50,632 nucleotides of DNA from CAZMCC01 sp964564695. GTDB taxonomy: Bacteria; Planctomycetota; Phycisphaerae; Phycisphaerales; UBA1924. The stretch is from positions 1 through 50,632 of the forward strand of contig CAZMCC010000011.1 of the NCBI GenBank assembly GCA_964564695.1, written 5' to 3'. Below, in pieces: positions 1 to 9,268 of the stretch. The notes under the pieces were generated by a model. The model was not told the origin of the DNA. It searched no databases and was given only the letters and a program-made list of their open reading frames with translations. Position 1 is the first letter of the stretch. Every line of letters begins with the position of its first letter. Made by a program: the position numbers and the translations under genes.

Positions 1-1059
1 CTGGACGCGTTCGTCCTGCATGCGTCCGACCATGCCGGCCATGTGATCGACTTCGTGGCTGAGGTCGGCGAGCTCGCCCGAGCCCGGGGCGCTGATGCGG
101 TGCGTGAAGTCACCGCGGGCGACGGCCGCGGTCGCGATGCGCAGGCGTGCCACCGGGGCGATCACCCAGCGCCGCATGAGGATGAGCCCCAGCACCCCGA
201 CGAGGATCGTCGAGCCCAGCGTGAAGCCGAGCACCGCCACCAGGCGTGAGCGGATGTCGTCGGCGTGGGCCGCGTTGATGTCGACTTCCTTGAGCACCCG
301 CCCCTGCACGCGAGCGAGGAGCGCGCGAGATTCTCCCGCCGACACTGTCGCCGTGGCGACGTCCCGCTCGACCTTGGATACGCCGGCTTTCTGCGTGAGG
401 TCGGCGACGTGGGTGAGTCGCTGACGGAGGTTGCTCGCCGTGCCCAGGCCCACCCGAGCCGACAGCGATCCATCGGCGTCGAGATCCTTGTTGGCGACGG
501 TGAGTTTGCCGGCGATGGCGGGGTAGTCCGGCGGCCTGGGGCTGAGACTGTTGAGCACGTTGGCGATGGCGTCGAGCTGCCCGTGATGGTCCACGACGCT
601 GGCCGGGTGTGCCTCGGCATCGGTCAGCACGAGCGGCTGGGCGGCTTCAAGCAGGCCTCGCGCCTCCGCCGCGGCGGACGACGCGGACCGGGCGTCCTGA
701 GCCGACCCGGACCGACCGGCGAGCTCCGCCCGTTCAATCGCCCGGCGCAGGGACTCCTGCAGCTTGTCGGCCGCCTCGGGCCCGATTCGGGTCGCGAGCG
801 ATGAGTCCGTCCCCAGGCCCGCGGCCGCTTCGGCGAGATCCTTGGCAAGGTGTGCAAAGTCCGGCGTGCGTGGCGGCTTCAAGAGGTCGAGAACGTCGCC
901 GGCCGCGTCGAGCCGCTTGAGCGCGCTGGCCGCGTCCGCCGCGGGGCGCACGGATTCCTGCTCGAGCAGCCGGAACGACCACACCGCGGCGCCGAGGCTA
1001 CCGGCGACGGCCGTGAGGATCACGAGCACCAGCACAGCGAACTTGGCTTGAAGGGACAT
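1..1059 (-). CDS. membrane sensor protein with HAMP domain, 3' end beyond window
   Basis: The reading frame is open to the window edge; 353 residues are visible, starting at the ATG at 1059. A membrane segment lies at about residues 7-27, followed by a roughly 240-residue Ala-rich, mostly helical extracytoplasmic region. A second membrane segment sits at about 272-295, and a HAMP linker at about 296-348 contains the R-W-V-I-x-P-V-x-R-L start and a G-E-L-x-D-L repeat. This is the sensor half of a histidine kinase, chemoreceptor or similar signal protein; the output domain is off the window, so the class is undecided. It lies 41 bp downstream of the prepilin-like gene on the same strand and may be cotranscribed with it. 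Confidence 0.85.
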   Translation of the reverse strand, partial: MSLQAKFAVLVLVILTAVAGSLGAAVWSFRLLEQESVRPAADAASALKRLDAAGDVLDLLKPPRTPDFAHLAKDLAEAAAGLGTDSSLATRIGPEAADKLQESLRRAIERAELAGRSGSAQDARSASSAAAEARGLLEAAQPLVLTDAEAHPASVVDHHGQLDAIANVLNSLSPRPPDYPAIAGKLTVANKDLDADGSLSARVGLGTASNLRQRLTHVADLTQKAGVSKVERDVATATVSAGESRALLARVQGRVLKEVDINAAHADDIRSRLVAVLGFTLGSTILVGVLGLILMRRWVIAPVARLRIATAAVARGDFTHRISAPGSGELADLSHEVDHMAGMVGRMQDERVQ

Positions 1060-1100
1060 TCGGAGGGCAGGATCACGCCGGCGTCACCGGCTTCCCGAAA

Positions 1101-1898
1101 TCAACGCTTCGGCTGGAACACCCAGTTCCACTGTTCCGCGAGCGGCTTCGACGACGACGCCACGTGCCCGTCGAGGAACGCCGCATTGAGGCTGCCCGCG
1201 TGGCGCAGGCCCGGGAACCAGAACCGATCGGACCCCATCGGTCCGGTGGAGTTGAGCGAAGGAGCGCCGAAGACCGGCGAGGTATCCGCGGCCGAGGCCG
1301 CGGCGCCGTCAACGTCCCACACCAGCGGCACGTTTGCGTTCGCCGTGTCGAGGATCGCGCTGGTGAGCGCCACCGGCGGCGACAGGATGATCGCGCCGCT
1401 GGCGAGCCGGCGCTCGGGCGTGTGCAGGCGCATGTTGAAGGTGTACGAGATGTTCTCCGGCGGATTCACGCCGCCGCCGGTGCAGGGCGTGGCGGAGAGG
1501 AGCGTGACTTCGCCGCGCATCTCGGCGCACCGCAGCGGGTCTCCGGGCTGCCCCGGGGTGATGGTCATCTGCTCGGCCTGGTCCCAGCGCCAGAACTCAT
1601 TGAGGCCGTACTGGGAATCCTGGAACGTGGCGAGGCGGAACTTGTCGCCCGTGAGGTCGCTCTCGTCGTTGCCGCGATTGCCGTGCAGCGTGTCGTCGGC
1701 AAAGACGGAGAAGTCGAAGGCAACGGAGCGCAACGAAGACTGGCACCGGAACGAGCGTGCGGCCTTGAGCGTGCCCGCCGCGGCGGGCAGCAGCAGCGAC
1801 GCGAGGATCGCGACGATCGCAATGACCACCAGCAGCTCAACGAGCGTGAACGCGCGGCGCGCTTGGTGTCCCGGGTTGTCGACGTCGGCGCGGGCCAA
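1101..1898 (-). CDS. prepilin-type N-terminal cleavage/methylation protein with H-X9-DG C-terminal motif
   Basis: A type IV pilin-like N-terminus reads A-F-T-L-V-E-L-L-V-V-I-A-I, with the conserved Glu at mature position 5 and a hydrophobic helix of about 20 residues. Near the C-terminus H-A-G-S-L-N-A-A-F-L-D-G gives an exact H-X9-DG motif, a pattern typical of large pseudopilin families in planctomycetes. I chose the TTG at 1898: GGAGG lies four bases upstream and it yields a normal 16-residue basic leader. An ATG at 1961 in frame would give an unusually long leader. Position -1 to the cleavage site is Ala rather than the usual Gly. It is probably processed by a prepilin peptidase and exported; its exact role is unknown. 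Confidence 0.85.
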   Translation of the reverse strand: MARADVDNPGHQARRAFTLVELLVVIAIVAILASLLLPAAAGTLKAARSFRCQSSLRSVAFDFSVFADDTLHGNRGNDESDLTGDKFRLATFQDSQYGLNEFWRWDQAEQMTITPGQPGDPLRCAEMRGEVTLLSATPCTGGGVNPPENISYTFNMRLHTPERRLASGAIILSPPVALTSAILDTANANVPLVWDVDGAAASAADTSPVFGAPSLNSTGPMGSDRFWFPGLRHAGSLNAAFLDGHVASSSKPLAEQWNWVFQPKR

Positions 1899-2054
1899 GT
1901 GCCCTCCATCCGGTGGGACCGCCTGTGGGGGCGGCGTCCACATCCCTAATCCTACGGCCAATTCGCGGCCGCGCCAAGATCACTCGCTCTTTGGTTGTGT
2001 CTGGCTATCGTTCGGGTCGCCCGCCGCGCCCCGACGCCGACGTACGCTCGGCCC

Positions 2055-3083
2055 ATGACGATTCTGGTCACGGGCGGCGCCGGTTACATCGGGTCCCACG
2101 CGTGCCGCCGGCTGCTCGCCGACGGCCATTCGGTCGTGGCCCTCGACAATCTCTTCCGCGGCCATCAGGGCGCGATCGACAAGCTCACGTCGGTCGCCCA
2201 GGGCCGGTTGGAGTTCGTTCGTGGCGACATCGGCGACCGGGCCCTGCTCGATTCGCTCTTCAAGCGGGTGAAGGTCGACGCGATCCTCCACTTCGCGGCC
2301 CTCACGTACGTCGGTGAGAGCGTCACCGAGCCGCTCAAGTACTACCGCGCCAACGCCGCCAGCGCCCTCACGCTGCTCGAAGCCGCCGACGCCGCCGGCG
2401 TCCCGCGCCTCATCTTCTCGTCCACCTGTGCCACGTTCGGCGAGCCGCCCGCGGAGTTCATCCCGATCCCGGAGAACTGCCCGCAGAAGCCGATCAACCC
2501 CTACGGCGCCGCCAAGCTCCAGTTCGAGCGCATGCTCATCGACTACGCCTCGCAGGCCACCCGCGCCGGCAAGCCCTTCGCCTTCGCCGCCCTGCGCTAC
2601 TTCAACGTCGCCGGCTGCGACCGCACGGGCCTCATCGGCGAGCACCACGAGCCCGAGACCCACATCATCCCCGTCATCCTCCAGGTCATCCTCGGCCAGC
2701 GCGACGCGCTCACCGTGTTCGGCACCGACTACCCCACGCCCGACGGCACCTGCGTCCGCGACTACGTCCACGTCGAGGACCTCATCGACGCCCACGCCAC
2801 CGTCCTCAAGGCCATCAAGGACGGCGAGCAGCGCTTCTACAACGTCGGCATCGGCGTCGGCTACAGCGTCAAGCAGATCATCGAGTCGGTCAAGCGCGTC
2901 ACCGGCAAGGACTTCCCCATCAAGTTCGGCCCGCGCCGTCCCGGCGACCCCCCGATGCTCTTCAACCAGCCCGCCAAGATCCGCGCCGAACTCGGCTGGA
3001 CCGCGAAGATCACCGACCTGGATGAAATCGTCGCGAGCGCCTGGCGCTGGTTCAAGGAAAACCCGCGCGGATATCCGGCGTAA
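2055..3083 (+). CDS. galE: UDP-glucose 4-epimerase
   Basis: A 342-residue NAD-dependent extended short-chain dehydrogenase that interconverts UDP-glucose and UDP-galactose (Leloir pathway, cell-wall sugar supply). The Rossmann motif G-G-A-G-Y-I-G is at residues 7-13, the active-site S-S-T at 122-124 and the catalytic Y-G-A-A-K at 150-154. The segments R-Y-F-N-V-A-G, D-Y-P-T-P-D-G-T and R-D-Y-V-H-V-x-D-L are GalE-specific. The ATG at 2055 places the nucleotide-binding motif at the normal distance from the N-terminus; an in-frame TTG at 1995 would add 20 unconserved residues. No clear Shine-Dalgarno is seen. galK lies far away at 39298. Confidence 0.95.
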   Translation: MTILVTGGAGYIGSHACRRLLADGHSVVALDNLFRGHQGAIDKLTSVAQGRLEFVRGDIGDRALLDSLFKRVKVDAILHFAALTYVGESVTEPLKYYRANAASALTLLEAADAAGVPRLIFSSTCATFGEPPAEFIPIPENCPQKPINPYGAAKLQFERMLIDYASQATRAGKPFAFAALRYFNVAGCDRTGLIGEHHEPETHIIPVILQVILGQRDALTVFGTDYPTPDGTCVRDYVHVEDLIDAHATVLKAIKDGEQRFYNVGIGVGYSVKQIIESVKRVTGKDFPIKFGPRRPGDPPMLFNQPAKIRAELGWTAKITDLDEIVASAWRWFKENPRGYPA

Positions 3084-3111
3084 AGACTCTCTGCCCGGGA
3101 ACAATCCGCAC

Positions 3112-4137
3112 TTGAGCCGCTCGGACCTCACCCTCGTCGTCAGCCCCTACCTCGTCGGCCCCGCCGACCCGGCGCTGCACACGGTGGCCGCGATCGCGTC
3201 GCGGGTCATCACCTATCTCCCCACGCCCGCGGAGTTCGCCGGCGATGAGGCGGGACGCAAGCGCGTAAAGGCCGCGGCCTTCGTCTGCCCCGAATACCTC
3301 CGCCTCCTCGACGCCTGGTCGTGGACGATCCCGCTCTGGCACGCCGGCGTGATGCGGGCGGCCGTCGAGGGCGATTGCCCCCAGCACGAAGTCCGCTCCG
3401 TCGAACGCGACCTGCGCGAAGACCCCAAGCTCAAGCTGGCCGCGTCCGCTCTCAAGCCCGGCTTCTTCGAGAAGGACCAGGAGTATCTCACGTCCGTCTG
3501 CGCCGACATTCTCAAGGGCGGCGCCGATCCCGGCGTGACGACGCTGGTGGCCGCCGCTCTCGATCGCTTCTGCTCCCGGCGCGGCTACGTCGGCGTACGG
3601 GCCGGCCCCGGCCCGCGCGGCACGCCGTCGGTCGTGCACCGGGGCGAGCAGGCCCTGAGCGCCAAGCTCTTCGGCGTGGCGATCCCGATGCCGGTGCAGG
3701 CGTCGGGCGCGTGGGTGTGCGCACTGCGCGAGGGGCTCAAGAACGAACTCGCGGGCCTTCGCGGCGCGATCGCCGGCGCCCTCGCCGGTGAGCCGCACGA
3801 GCCGCTGCACGCCGCGACCGTCCGCTACACCGACGCCTTCACCCGCTGGCGGCGCGACATGGCCCCGCCGGTGACCGACGATGACCTCGGCCGTCGCGTC
3901 GTCGACGCCACCGTGAGCATCACCGGCGCGACGCTCCCCGCCGACGCCGCCCTTCGCGCCAGCGCCGCGGCCATCCGCGCCTCGGGCCTTGCCAAGCCCG
4001 GCGCGACGGGAGCACCAACTCCGCCGCCCGCTTCGCCCGAGCGCATCTCCATCCTCACCATCCGCCGGATGAACATCGAGCCCCAGGGAATTCAGGCGGG
4101 CTCGACGTCGCGTTCCCGGGTCCGGGCCGCTCAATGA
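3112..4137 (+). CDS. uncharacterised protein, 341 aa
   Basis: I do not recognise this protein. It begins 28 bases after galE and ends 9 bases before the DUF255 gene, so it is probably in the same operon. The frame has no in-frame ATG near its beginning; the TTG at 3112 is the most plausible start, with a weak GGGA 13 bases upstream. The product looks soluble, with no signal peptide or membrane segment. It has an acidic/basic helical middle part and a Pro/Ala-rich C-terminal linker. Third-position GC and amino-acid use match real genes nearby. The start is uncertain and no function can be proposed. Confidence 0.6.
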   Translation: MSRSDLTLVVSPYLVGPADPALHTVAAIASRVITYLPTPAEFAGDEAGRKRVKAAAFVCPEYLRLLDAWSWTIPLWHAGVMRAAVEGDCPQHEVRSVERDLREDPKLKLAASALKPGFFEKDQEYLTSVCADILKGGADPGVTTLVAAALDRFCSRRGYVGVRAGPGPRGTPSVVHRGEQALSAKLFGVAIPMPVQASGAWVCALREGLKNELAGLRGAIAGALAGEPHEPLHAATVRYTDAFTRWRRDMAPPVTDDDLGRRVVDATVSITGATLPADAALRASAAAIRASGLAKPGATGAPTPPPASPERISILTIRRMNIEPQGIQAGSTSRSRVRAAQ

Positions 4138-4146
4138 TGCGTTGAC

Positions 4147-6501
4147 ATGTCCGACGCCCGCCCCCCCAACTTCCATTCCGCTCGCCGCGCCAACCGGCTG
4201 GCCTCTCAGTCCAGCCCGTACCTGCTGCAGCACGCGCACAACCCCGTCGACTGGTACCCGTGGGGCACCGAGGCGTTCGAGGCCGCCCGCACCCGCGACG
4301 TCCCGATCTTCCTCTCGATCGGCTATTCGACGTGCTACTGGTGCCACGTGATGGAGCGCGAGAGCTTCGAGAGCGAAGCGACCGCGGCCCTCATGAACGA
4401 CCGGTTCGTCTGTGTGAAGGTCGACCGCGAGGAACGCCCCGACGTCGACGACATCTACATGGCGGCCGTGCTCGCCCTGCGAGGGCAGGGGGGCTGGCCG
4501 ATGTCGGTCTTCCTCGAGCCGACGAGCCTCAAGCCGTTCTGGGCAGGGACATATTTCCCCCCGGCGGGCCACGGGCGAGATGGAATGCCCAGCTTCCCCG
4601 ACGTCATCGAGGGCGTCAGCCACGCGTGGCGCGAGCAGCGCGAAGAAGTGCTCGCGCAAGCCAGGGAACTCGCCGCAGCGGTTCGCGAGCGGGCCGGACA
4701 GCAGAACGAGCCCGTCGCCATCGGGCGCGACCAGGTCGGCCAGGGCGTCGCCACGCTCGTGCGTCTCTTCGATCGCGTCAACGGCGGCTTCGGCCACGCC
4801 CCGAAATTCCCTCAGCCGGTCTACCTCGAATTCCTGCTCGACGCCCGCGAGCGTCTCGACCCCGACAGCCGCGCGGGGGTCGACCACGCCCTCCGCTTCA
4901 CCCTCGACCGCATGGCCATCGGCGGCATCAACGACCACCTCGCCGGCGGGTTCCACCGCTACAGCGTCGACGCCCACTGGCTCGTGCCGCACTTCGAGAA
5001 GATGCTGTACGACCAGGGCCAGCTCGCGCTCGTGTACGCGCGGGCCGCGGCGGCCTTCAACGACGACCTCTACCGGCGTGTCGCGCGGCGCACGTGCGAG
5101 TTCGTCCTCCGCGAACTCGCCGGCTCGCACGGGGGGTTCCTCAGCGCCATCGACGCCGAGGTCAACCACCGCGAAGGCCAGAACTACGTCTGGCGCCCCG
5201 AAGAAGTCCGGGCCGCGCTTACCGAGCCCGACGCCACGCGCCTCCTCAACCTCTACGCCCTCTCCGCCGGCCCAAACTTCCGCGACCCGCACCACCCCTC
5301 CGACCCGCCGGTGAACGTCCTGCACCTCGCCGCCCGCCCCGACGCGATCGCGGCCAAGGAAGGCGTGACGCTCGTCGCCTGGCTCGCCCGCCTCGACGCG
5401 GACAACGCCAAGCTGCTCGCCGTACGGATGAAGCGCCCCCAGCCCTCGACCGACGACAAGGTCATCGCGGCGTGGAACGGGCTCATGATCGCGGGCATGG
5501 CCGAGACCGGCCGCCTGCTCGCCGACAAGTCCCTGGTCGCCGGCGCGGCCCGCGCGGCCGACTTCGTGCTCACCTCCATGCGGACGCCCTCGGGCGAACT
5601 GCTCCGCTCGTGGCGGGCGGGAGTGGGGGGCGCGCCGGGGTTCCTCGAGGACTACGCCGCCATGGCCCAGGGCCTGCTCGCGCTGCACGACGCGACCGCC
5701 GACACGAAGTGGCTCGCCGCCGCCCGTGACCTGCTCGACCGCGCACTCACCCTCTTCGGCGAGCGCTCCGCATCATCGATCGTCCTCTACGACGCCACGG
5801 CCGGCGCCCAGGACCTCTTCGTCCGCCCGCGCACCACCTACGACGGCGCCGTTCCCGCCGGCGCGACCATCGCCCTCAACGCCCTCGTCACGCTCGCGGC
5901 CCGCTCAAAGGACCCCGCCGACAACGCCCGAGCGATCGGCGTGCTCACCGGCCTGAGCGCCGCGATTGCCGAGTCCCCCGTCGGTTCCATCAACGCGACG
6001 CGCGGTCTTCTCGGCTTGCTCTCGATCGACGCACCCGCCATTCACCGCGCCGCCGGCGCCGCCCGCCCCATCCCCGCTCCCGCGCCCGCGGCCCCCGAGG
6101 GCTCCGTCGAAGTCTTCGCCCCTGTCGAGCGCCTCGCGATCAGGCGCGACGAGCCCGCGGGCGTCGTGATCCAGGTGCGCGTGCACGAGCCCTACCACAT
6201 CAACTCGGCCGTGCCCTCCGACGACCCATCGCTCGACCTCACCGGCCTGCGCGTGTGGATCACCAACGGCACCGGCGTCGAGGTCTTCGCCGATTACCCC
6301 ACAGGCGACGAGTTTCGCGCATCGCCCGGCGCGCCGCCCATCCGCGTCCACCGCGGCGTGTTCGAGCTGCCCCTGCTCCTCGAGCGCCGCGGCGAATGGA
6401 CCGGCCAGCCCCTGCTCGCCGTCACGTTCCAGGCGTGCACCGACAGCGCGTGCATGCGCCCGACGACGGTCGAACTCGACCTCGCCCTCGACCCTGCCTG
6501 A
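4147..6501 (+). CDS. DUF255 thioredoxin-domain protein (YyaL/SPATA20 type) with C-terminal DsbD-N-like domain
   Basis: A 784-residue protein. Residues about 10-170 match the DUF255 thioredoxin fold (S-P-Y-L-L-Q-H-A-H-N-P-V-D-W-Y-P-W-G), with the redox motif C63-Y-W-C66 inside S-I-G-Y-S-T-C. A long (alpha/alpha)6-type region with H-F-E-K-M-L-Y-D and A-A-W-N-G-L-M-I follows, as in the YyaL family. The last ~140 residues (from about 645) are extra: they contain E-P-Y-H-I-N-S and end in F-Q-A-C-T-D-S-A-C (Cys 764 and 769), resembling the N-terminal periplasmic domain of DsbD. No signal peptide is visible. The family's role is poorly defined, but a redox role is likely. Confidence 0.92.
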   Translation: MSDARPPNFHSARRANRLASQSSPYLLQHAHNPVDWYPWGTEAFEAARTRDVPIFLSIGYSTCYWCHVMERESFESEATAALMNDRFVCVKVDREERPDVDDIYMAAVLALRGQGGWPMSVFLEPTSLKPFWAGTYFPPAGHGRDGMPSFPDVIEGVSHAWREQREEVLAQARELAAAVRERAGQQNEPVAIGRDQVGQGVATLVRLFDRVNGGFGHAPKFPQPVYLEFLLDARERLDPDSRAGVDHALRFTLDRMAIGGINDHLAGGFHRYSVDAHWLVPHFEKMLYDQGQLALVYARAAAAFNDDLYRRVARRTCEFVLRELAGSHGGFLSAIDAEVNHREGQNYVWRPEEVRAALTEPDATRLLNLYALSAGPNFRDPHHPSDPPVNVLHLAARPDAIAAKEGVTLVAWLARLDADNAKLLAVRMKRPQPSTDDKVIAAWNGLMIAGMAETGRLLADKSLVAGAARAADFVLTSMRTPSGELLRSWRAGVGGAPGFLEDYAAMAQGLLALHDATADTKWLAAARDLLDRALTLFGERSASSIVLYDATAGAQDLFVRPRTTYDGAVPAGATIALNALVTLAARSKDPADNARAIGVLTGLSAAIAESPVGSINATRGLLGLLSIDAPAIHRAAGAARPIPAPAPAAPEGSVEVFAPVERLAIRRDEPAGVVIQVRVHEPYHINSAVPSDDPSLDLTGLRVWITNGTGVEVFADYPTGDEFRASPGAPPIRVHRGVFELPLLLERRGEWTGQPLLAVTFQACTDSACMRPTTVELDLALDPA

Positions 6502-6550
6502 GTTGTGATTGGACGGTGGGTGGGGCCAGGGGCCCCGAAGCTCGGCGTGC

Positions 6551-6760
6551 TTACGCCGCCTTCTGATCGCTCGTGGGAGCCGCGGCGGGCGCCGGGTTCG
6601 CAGCGGGCGCGTCGGCTTTCGGCAATGCCTTCTGGGGCACGCGGATCGTCGTCGAGCAGTTCTTGCACCGCACCGTCTTGCCGCGCGAGGACACCGGGAC
6701 GACGAGAATTTTCTTGCACGTCAGGTTCGGACACATGATGCGGACGGTCTGCTCAGGCAT
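6551..6760 (-). CDS. small zinc-ribbon protein, 69 aa
   Basis: A short protein with two knuckles, C-P-N-L-T-C and C-K-N-C, about 20 residues apart, forming a C4 zinc ribbon of the kind found at the N-terminus of many planctomycete proteins. A Pro/Ala-rich tail follows. The ATG at 6760 is preceded by GGAG six bases upstream, which favours it over the in-frame GTG at 6784. It stands alone, convergent with the DUF255 gene and divergent from purA. Nucleic-acid or protein binding is possible; no specific role can be assigned. Confidence 0.75.
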   Translation of the reverse strand: MPEQTVRIMCPNLTCKKILVVPVSSRGKTVRCKNCSTTIRVPQKALPKADAPAANPAPAAAPTSDQKAA

Positions 6761-6907
6761 CGGGGTCTCCGCGGTTATGTTCACTATCGGTCCGGCACGC
6801 CAGCCGCTTTGGCCCGCTTCACAGACGCTGTGGGGGGGCGGGCCCCGCTATCGTGTGCGTCCGCACCGCCGGGCGCGGGTTGCCCCGTTCTCCGGCCAAT
6901 TTTCGAG

Positions 6908-8275
6908 ATGCCCCGCATGACGACCGGACCTGTTTTCACCCCCTCCAGCCCCCAGACCGCCAACTGCACCGCCGTCGTGGGCCTGCAATGGGGGGATGAG
7001 GGCAAGGGCAAGGTCGTCGACATGCTCGCCGGCGACTTTGACGCCGTGGTCCGATATAACGGCGGCGCCAACGCTGGCCACTCCGTCGTCGTCGCCGGGC
7101 AGCGCTACGCCCTGCACCTCATCCCCTCGGGCATTCTCTACCCCGGCAAGCTCGCCGTCATCGGCAACGGCGTCGTCATCGACGTCGAGGTCGTGCTGCG
7201 GGAGATCGACGGGCTCAAGGCCCGCGGCGTCGACACTTCAGGCCTGGTCATCTCCGACCGCGCCCACGTCGTCATGCCGTACCACAAGCTCGAGGATGAG
7301 CTCCGCGAGAACCGCCTCAGCCAGTTCTTCTCCCAGAACGCCGAGCCGGGCGCGGCTTCTGGAAACCTTGGAACCACCAAGCGCGGCATCGGCCCCGCCT
7401 ACGCCGACAAGGCCCAGCGCGGCACCGCCATCCGCGTCGGCGACCTCACCCGCCCCGTCGTCCTCCGCCAGAAGGTCCGCGTCGCGTGCGCCCTGAAGAA
7501 CCCCATGCTCCGCGGCCTGGGCGCCCCGGGCGACCTCGATCCCGACGGGCTGTACGCCGCGGCCCTCGACCTCGGCAAGCGCATCGAGCCTTGCATCCGC
7601 GACACCACGTACCTGCTCCACGACCTCCGCGGCGCGGGGCGCAAGATCCTCTTCGAGGGCGCCAACGCCGCTCTGCTCGACGTGGACCACGGCACGTATC
7701 CGTTCGTGACGTCGTCCTCGTGCACGGCCCTTGGCATCCCCGCCGGCACCGGCATCCCCGGCACAGCGTTGGGCACCGTCATCGGCGTCGTGAAGGCCTA
7801 TTCCACGCGAGTCGGCAACGGCCCCCTCACCACCGAGCTTTTCGATGACGTGGGAGAAGGCATCCGCAAGCGCGGACGCGAATTCGGCACGACGACCGGG
7901 CGCCCGCGCCGCGTCGGCTGGCTCGACCTCGTCGCCGTCAAGTACTCCGCCATGCTCAGCGGCGCGACCACGCTCGCCCTCACCCTCCTGGACGTCCTCG
8001 CGGGCGTCGACGAGCTGCGGGTGTGCGCGGCCTATCGCCTCGACGGGGAGAACACCGATCGCTTCCCACCCGACGCCGACACGCTCAGCCGCTGCCAGCC
8101 GGTGTACCAGAACCTCCCCGGCTTCAGGGACGACATTTCGGCGTGCCGCCATCGCGACGCCCTGCCGCGCGGGGCCTTGCGGTACATCGACCTCATCGAG
8201 CGGCACGTGGGCGTGCCGGTGGGGCTGATCGGAGTGGGGCCCGGACGCGAGCAGACGATCGTCTGCACCCGATAG
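6908..8275 (+). CDS. purA: adenylosuccinate synthase
   Basis: A 455-residue cytosolic enzyme joining IMP and aspartate with GTP to give adenylosuccinate, the first committed AMP step. G-D-E-G-K-G-K (29-35) holds the catalytic Asp and the P-loop; N-A-G-H (His58) is the second catalytic element. T-T-K-R-G-I-G-P-A-Y, F-E-G-A-N-A-A-L-L-D and the R-R-V-G-W-L-D segment are also conserved. Start choice is between ATG 6908 and ATG 6917, neither with a strong Shine-Dalgarno; the ~15-residue N-terminal extension before C-T-A-V-V-G-L-Q-W-G is unconserved. Its length is near the usual 430. uppS follows 83 bases downstream. Confidence 0.96.
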   Translation: MPRMTTGPVFTPSSPQTANCTAVVGLQWGDEGKGKVVDMLAGDFDAVVRYNGGANAGHSVVVAGQRYALHLIPSGILYPGKLAVIGNGVVIDVEVVLREIDGLKARGVDTSGLVISDRAHVVMPYHKLEDELRENRLSQFFSQNAEPGAASGNLGTTKRGIGPAYADKAQRGTAIRVGDLTRPVVLRQKVRVACALKNPMLRGLGAPGDLDPDGLYAAALDLGKRIEPCIRDTTYLLHDLRGAGRKILFEGANAALLDVDHGTYPFVTSSSCTALGIPAGTGIPGTALGTVIGVVKAYSTRVGNGPLTTELFDDVGEGIRKRGREFGTTTGRPRRVGWLDLVAVKYSAMLSGATTLALTLLDVLAGVDELRVCAAYRLDGENTDRFPPDADTLSRCQPVYQNLPGFRDDISACRHRDALPRGALRYIDLIERHVGVPVGLIGVGPGREQTIVCTR

Positions 8276-8358
8276 AGCCTCGATGGAGCCCGATGCAGCG
8301 AGTTCCGCGAACCGGGCCGCTGCCCGGGCGTACGTTCGCTGATCGCCCTCCCTCTCGC

Positions 8359-9207
8359 ATGACCACCCCCGCCCACAGCGCAGCCACGCTCCCCGCGGTC
8401 GATTGGACCGCCGACCCGGTCGCCGTCGCCGCGCTCGAGCGCATCCGGCGCGTCAACCCCGAGGCCGACCCCGTCGGGCGTCTCCCGGACGTCCACCCGG
8501 CCCGGATCCCGCGCCACATCGCGGTGATCATGGACGGCAACGGGCGCTGGGCCCAGCAGCGGGGCTTCGCCCGCATCCTCGGCCACCGCACCGGCGCCGC
8601 CGCTGTCCGCACGCTCATTGAGGAGGCCTCCGCGATCGGCGTCGAGGTGCTCACGCTGTACAGCTTCAGCCTCGAGAACTGGAACCGCCCCGGCGACGAG
8701 GTCGCGGCGCTCATGTACCTCTACGAGATCTACCTCGACGGCGAGCGCGAGGCCCTGGTCCGCAAGAACATCCGCTTCCGCCAGATCGGCCGGCGCCAAG
8801 GCCTGCCGCCGCAGGTGATCACCGCCGTCGACCGCCTCGAGGAAGCCACGAAGAACAACACCGGCCCGATGCTGTGCATCGCGGTGAACTACGGCTCGCG
8901 CACCGAGATCGTCGACGCAACCCGCGCCCTCGCCCGGCGCGCCGCCGCGGGTGAGATCAACCCCGACCACATCGACGAGGCCGCGTTCGAGCGCGAGCTG
9001 TATACCGCAGGCATTCCCGACCCCGACCTGCTTATCCGGACGGCGGGCGAGATGCGGCTCAGCAACTACCTGCTCTGGCAGCTGTCCTACACCGAGCTGT
9101 TCGTGACCGAGACGCTCTGGCCGGACTTTGGTGTCCCGGAGATCCATTCCGCGATCCGGTCGTACGCCGCGCGGGATCGCCGCTTCGGGCGCGTCACGTC
9201 CGCGTAA
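8359..9207 (+). CDS. uppS: (di-trans,poly-cis) undecaprenyl diphosphate synthase
   Basis: A 282-residue cis-prenyltransferase making the C55 lipid carrier for cell-wall and polysaccharide precursors. The signature M-D-G-N-G-R-W-A is at residues 58-65, with the Mg-binding Asp59. It is followed by the G-H-R-T-G-A helix, Y-S-F-S-L-E-N-W-N-R-P and the C-terminal R-T-A-G-E-M-R-L-S-N-Y-L-L-W-Q and W-P-D-F blocks. Compared with typical enzymes (about 250 residues) it has an extra ~45-residue N-terminus after the ATG at 8359. cdsA at 11615 is its usual partner gene; here three secreted-protein genes lie between them. Confidence 0.95.
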   Translation: MTTPAHSAATLPAVDWTADPVAVAALERIRRVNPEADPVGRLPDVHPARIPRHIAVIMDGNGRWAQQRGFARILGHRTGAAAVRTLIEEASAIGVEVLTLYSFSLENWNRPGDEVAALMYLYEIYLDGEREALVRKNIRFRQIGRRQGLPPQVITAVDRLEEATKNNTGPMLCIAVNYGSRTEIVDATRALARRAAAGEINPDHIDEAAFERELYTAGIPDPDLLIRTAGEMRLSNYLLWQLSYTELFVTETLWPDFGVPEIHSAIRSYAARDRRFGRVTSA

Positions 9208-9268
9208 CGCGGGTTGAAAAGTGACGTATTGGCGGGAGAAACGTGGGAAAGCCGCTCATGGTTCCGCC

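Noticed and set aside
3052..5688. Minus-strand open frame of nearly 880 codons
   Set aside because: It is antisense to the 341-aa gene and the DUF255 gene, with composition typical of a GC-rich shadow frame.
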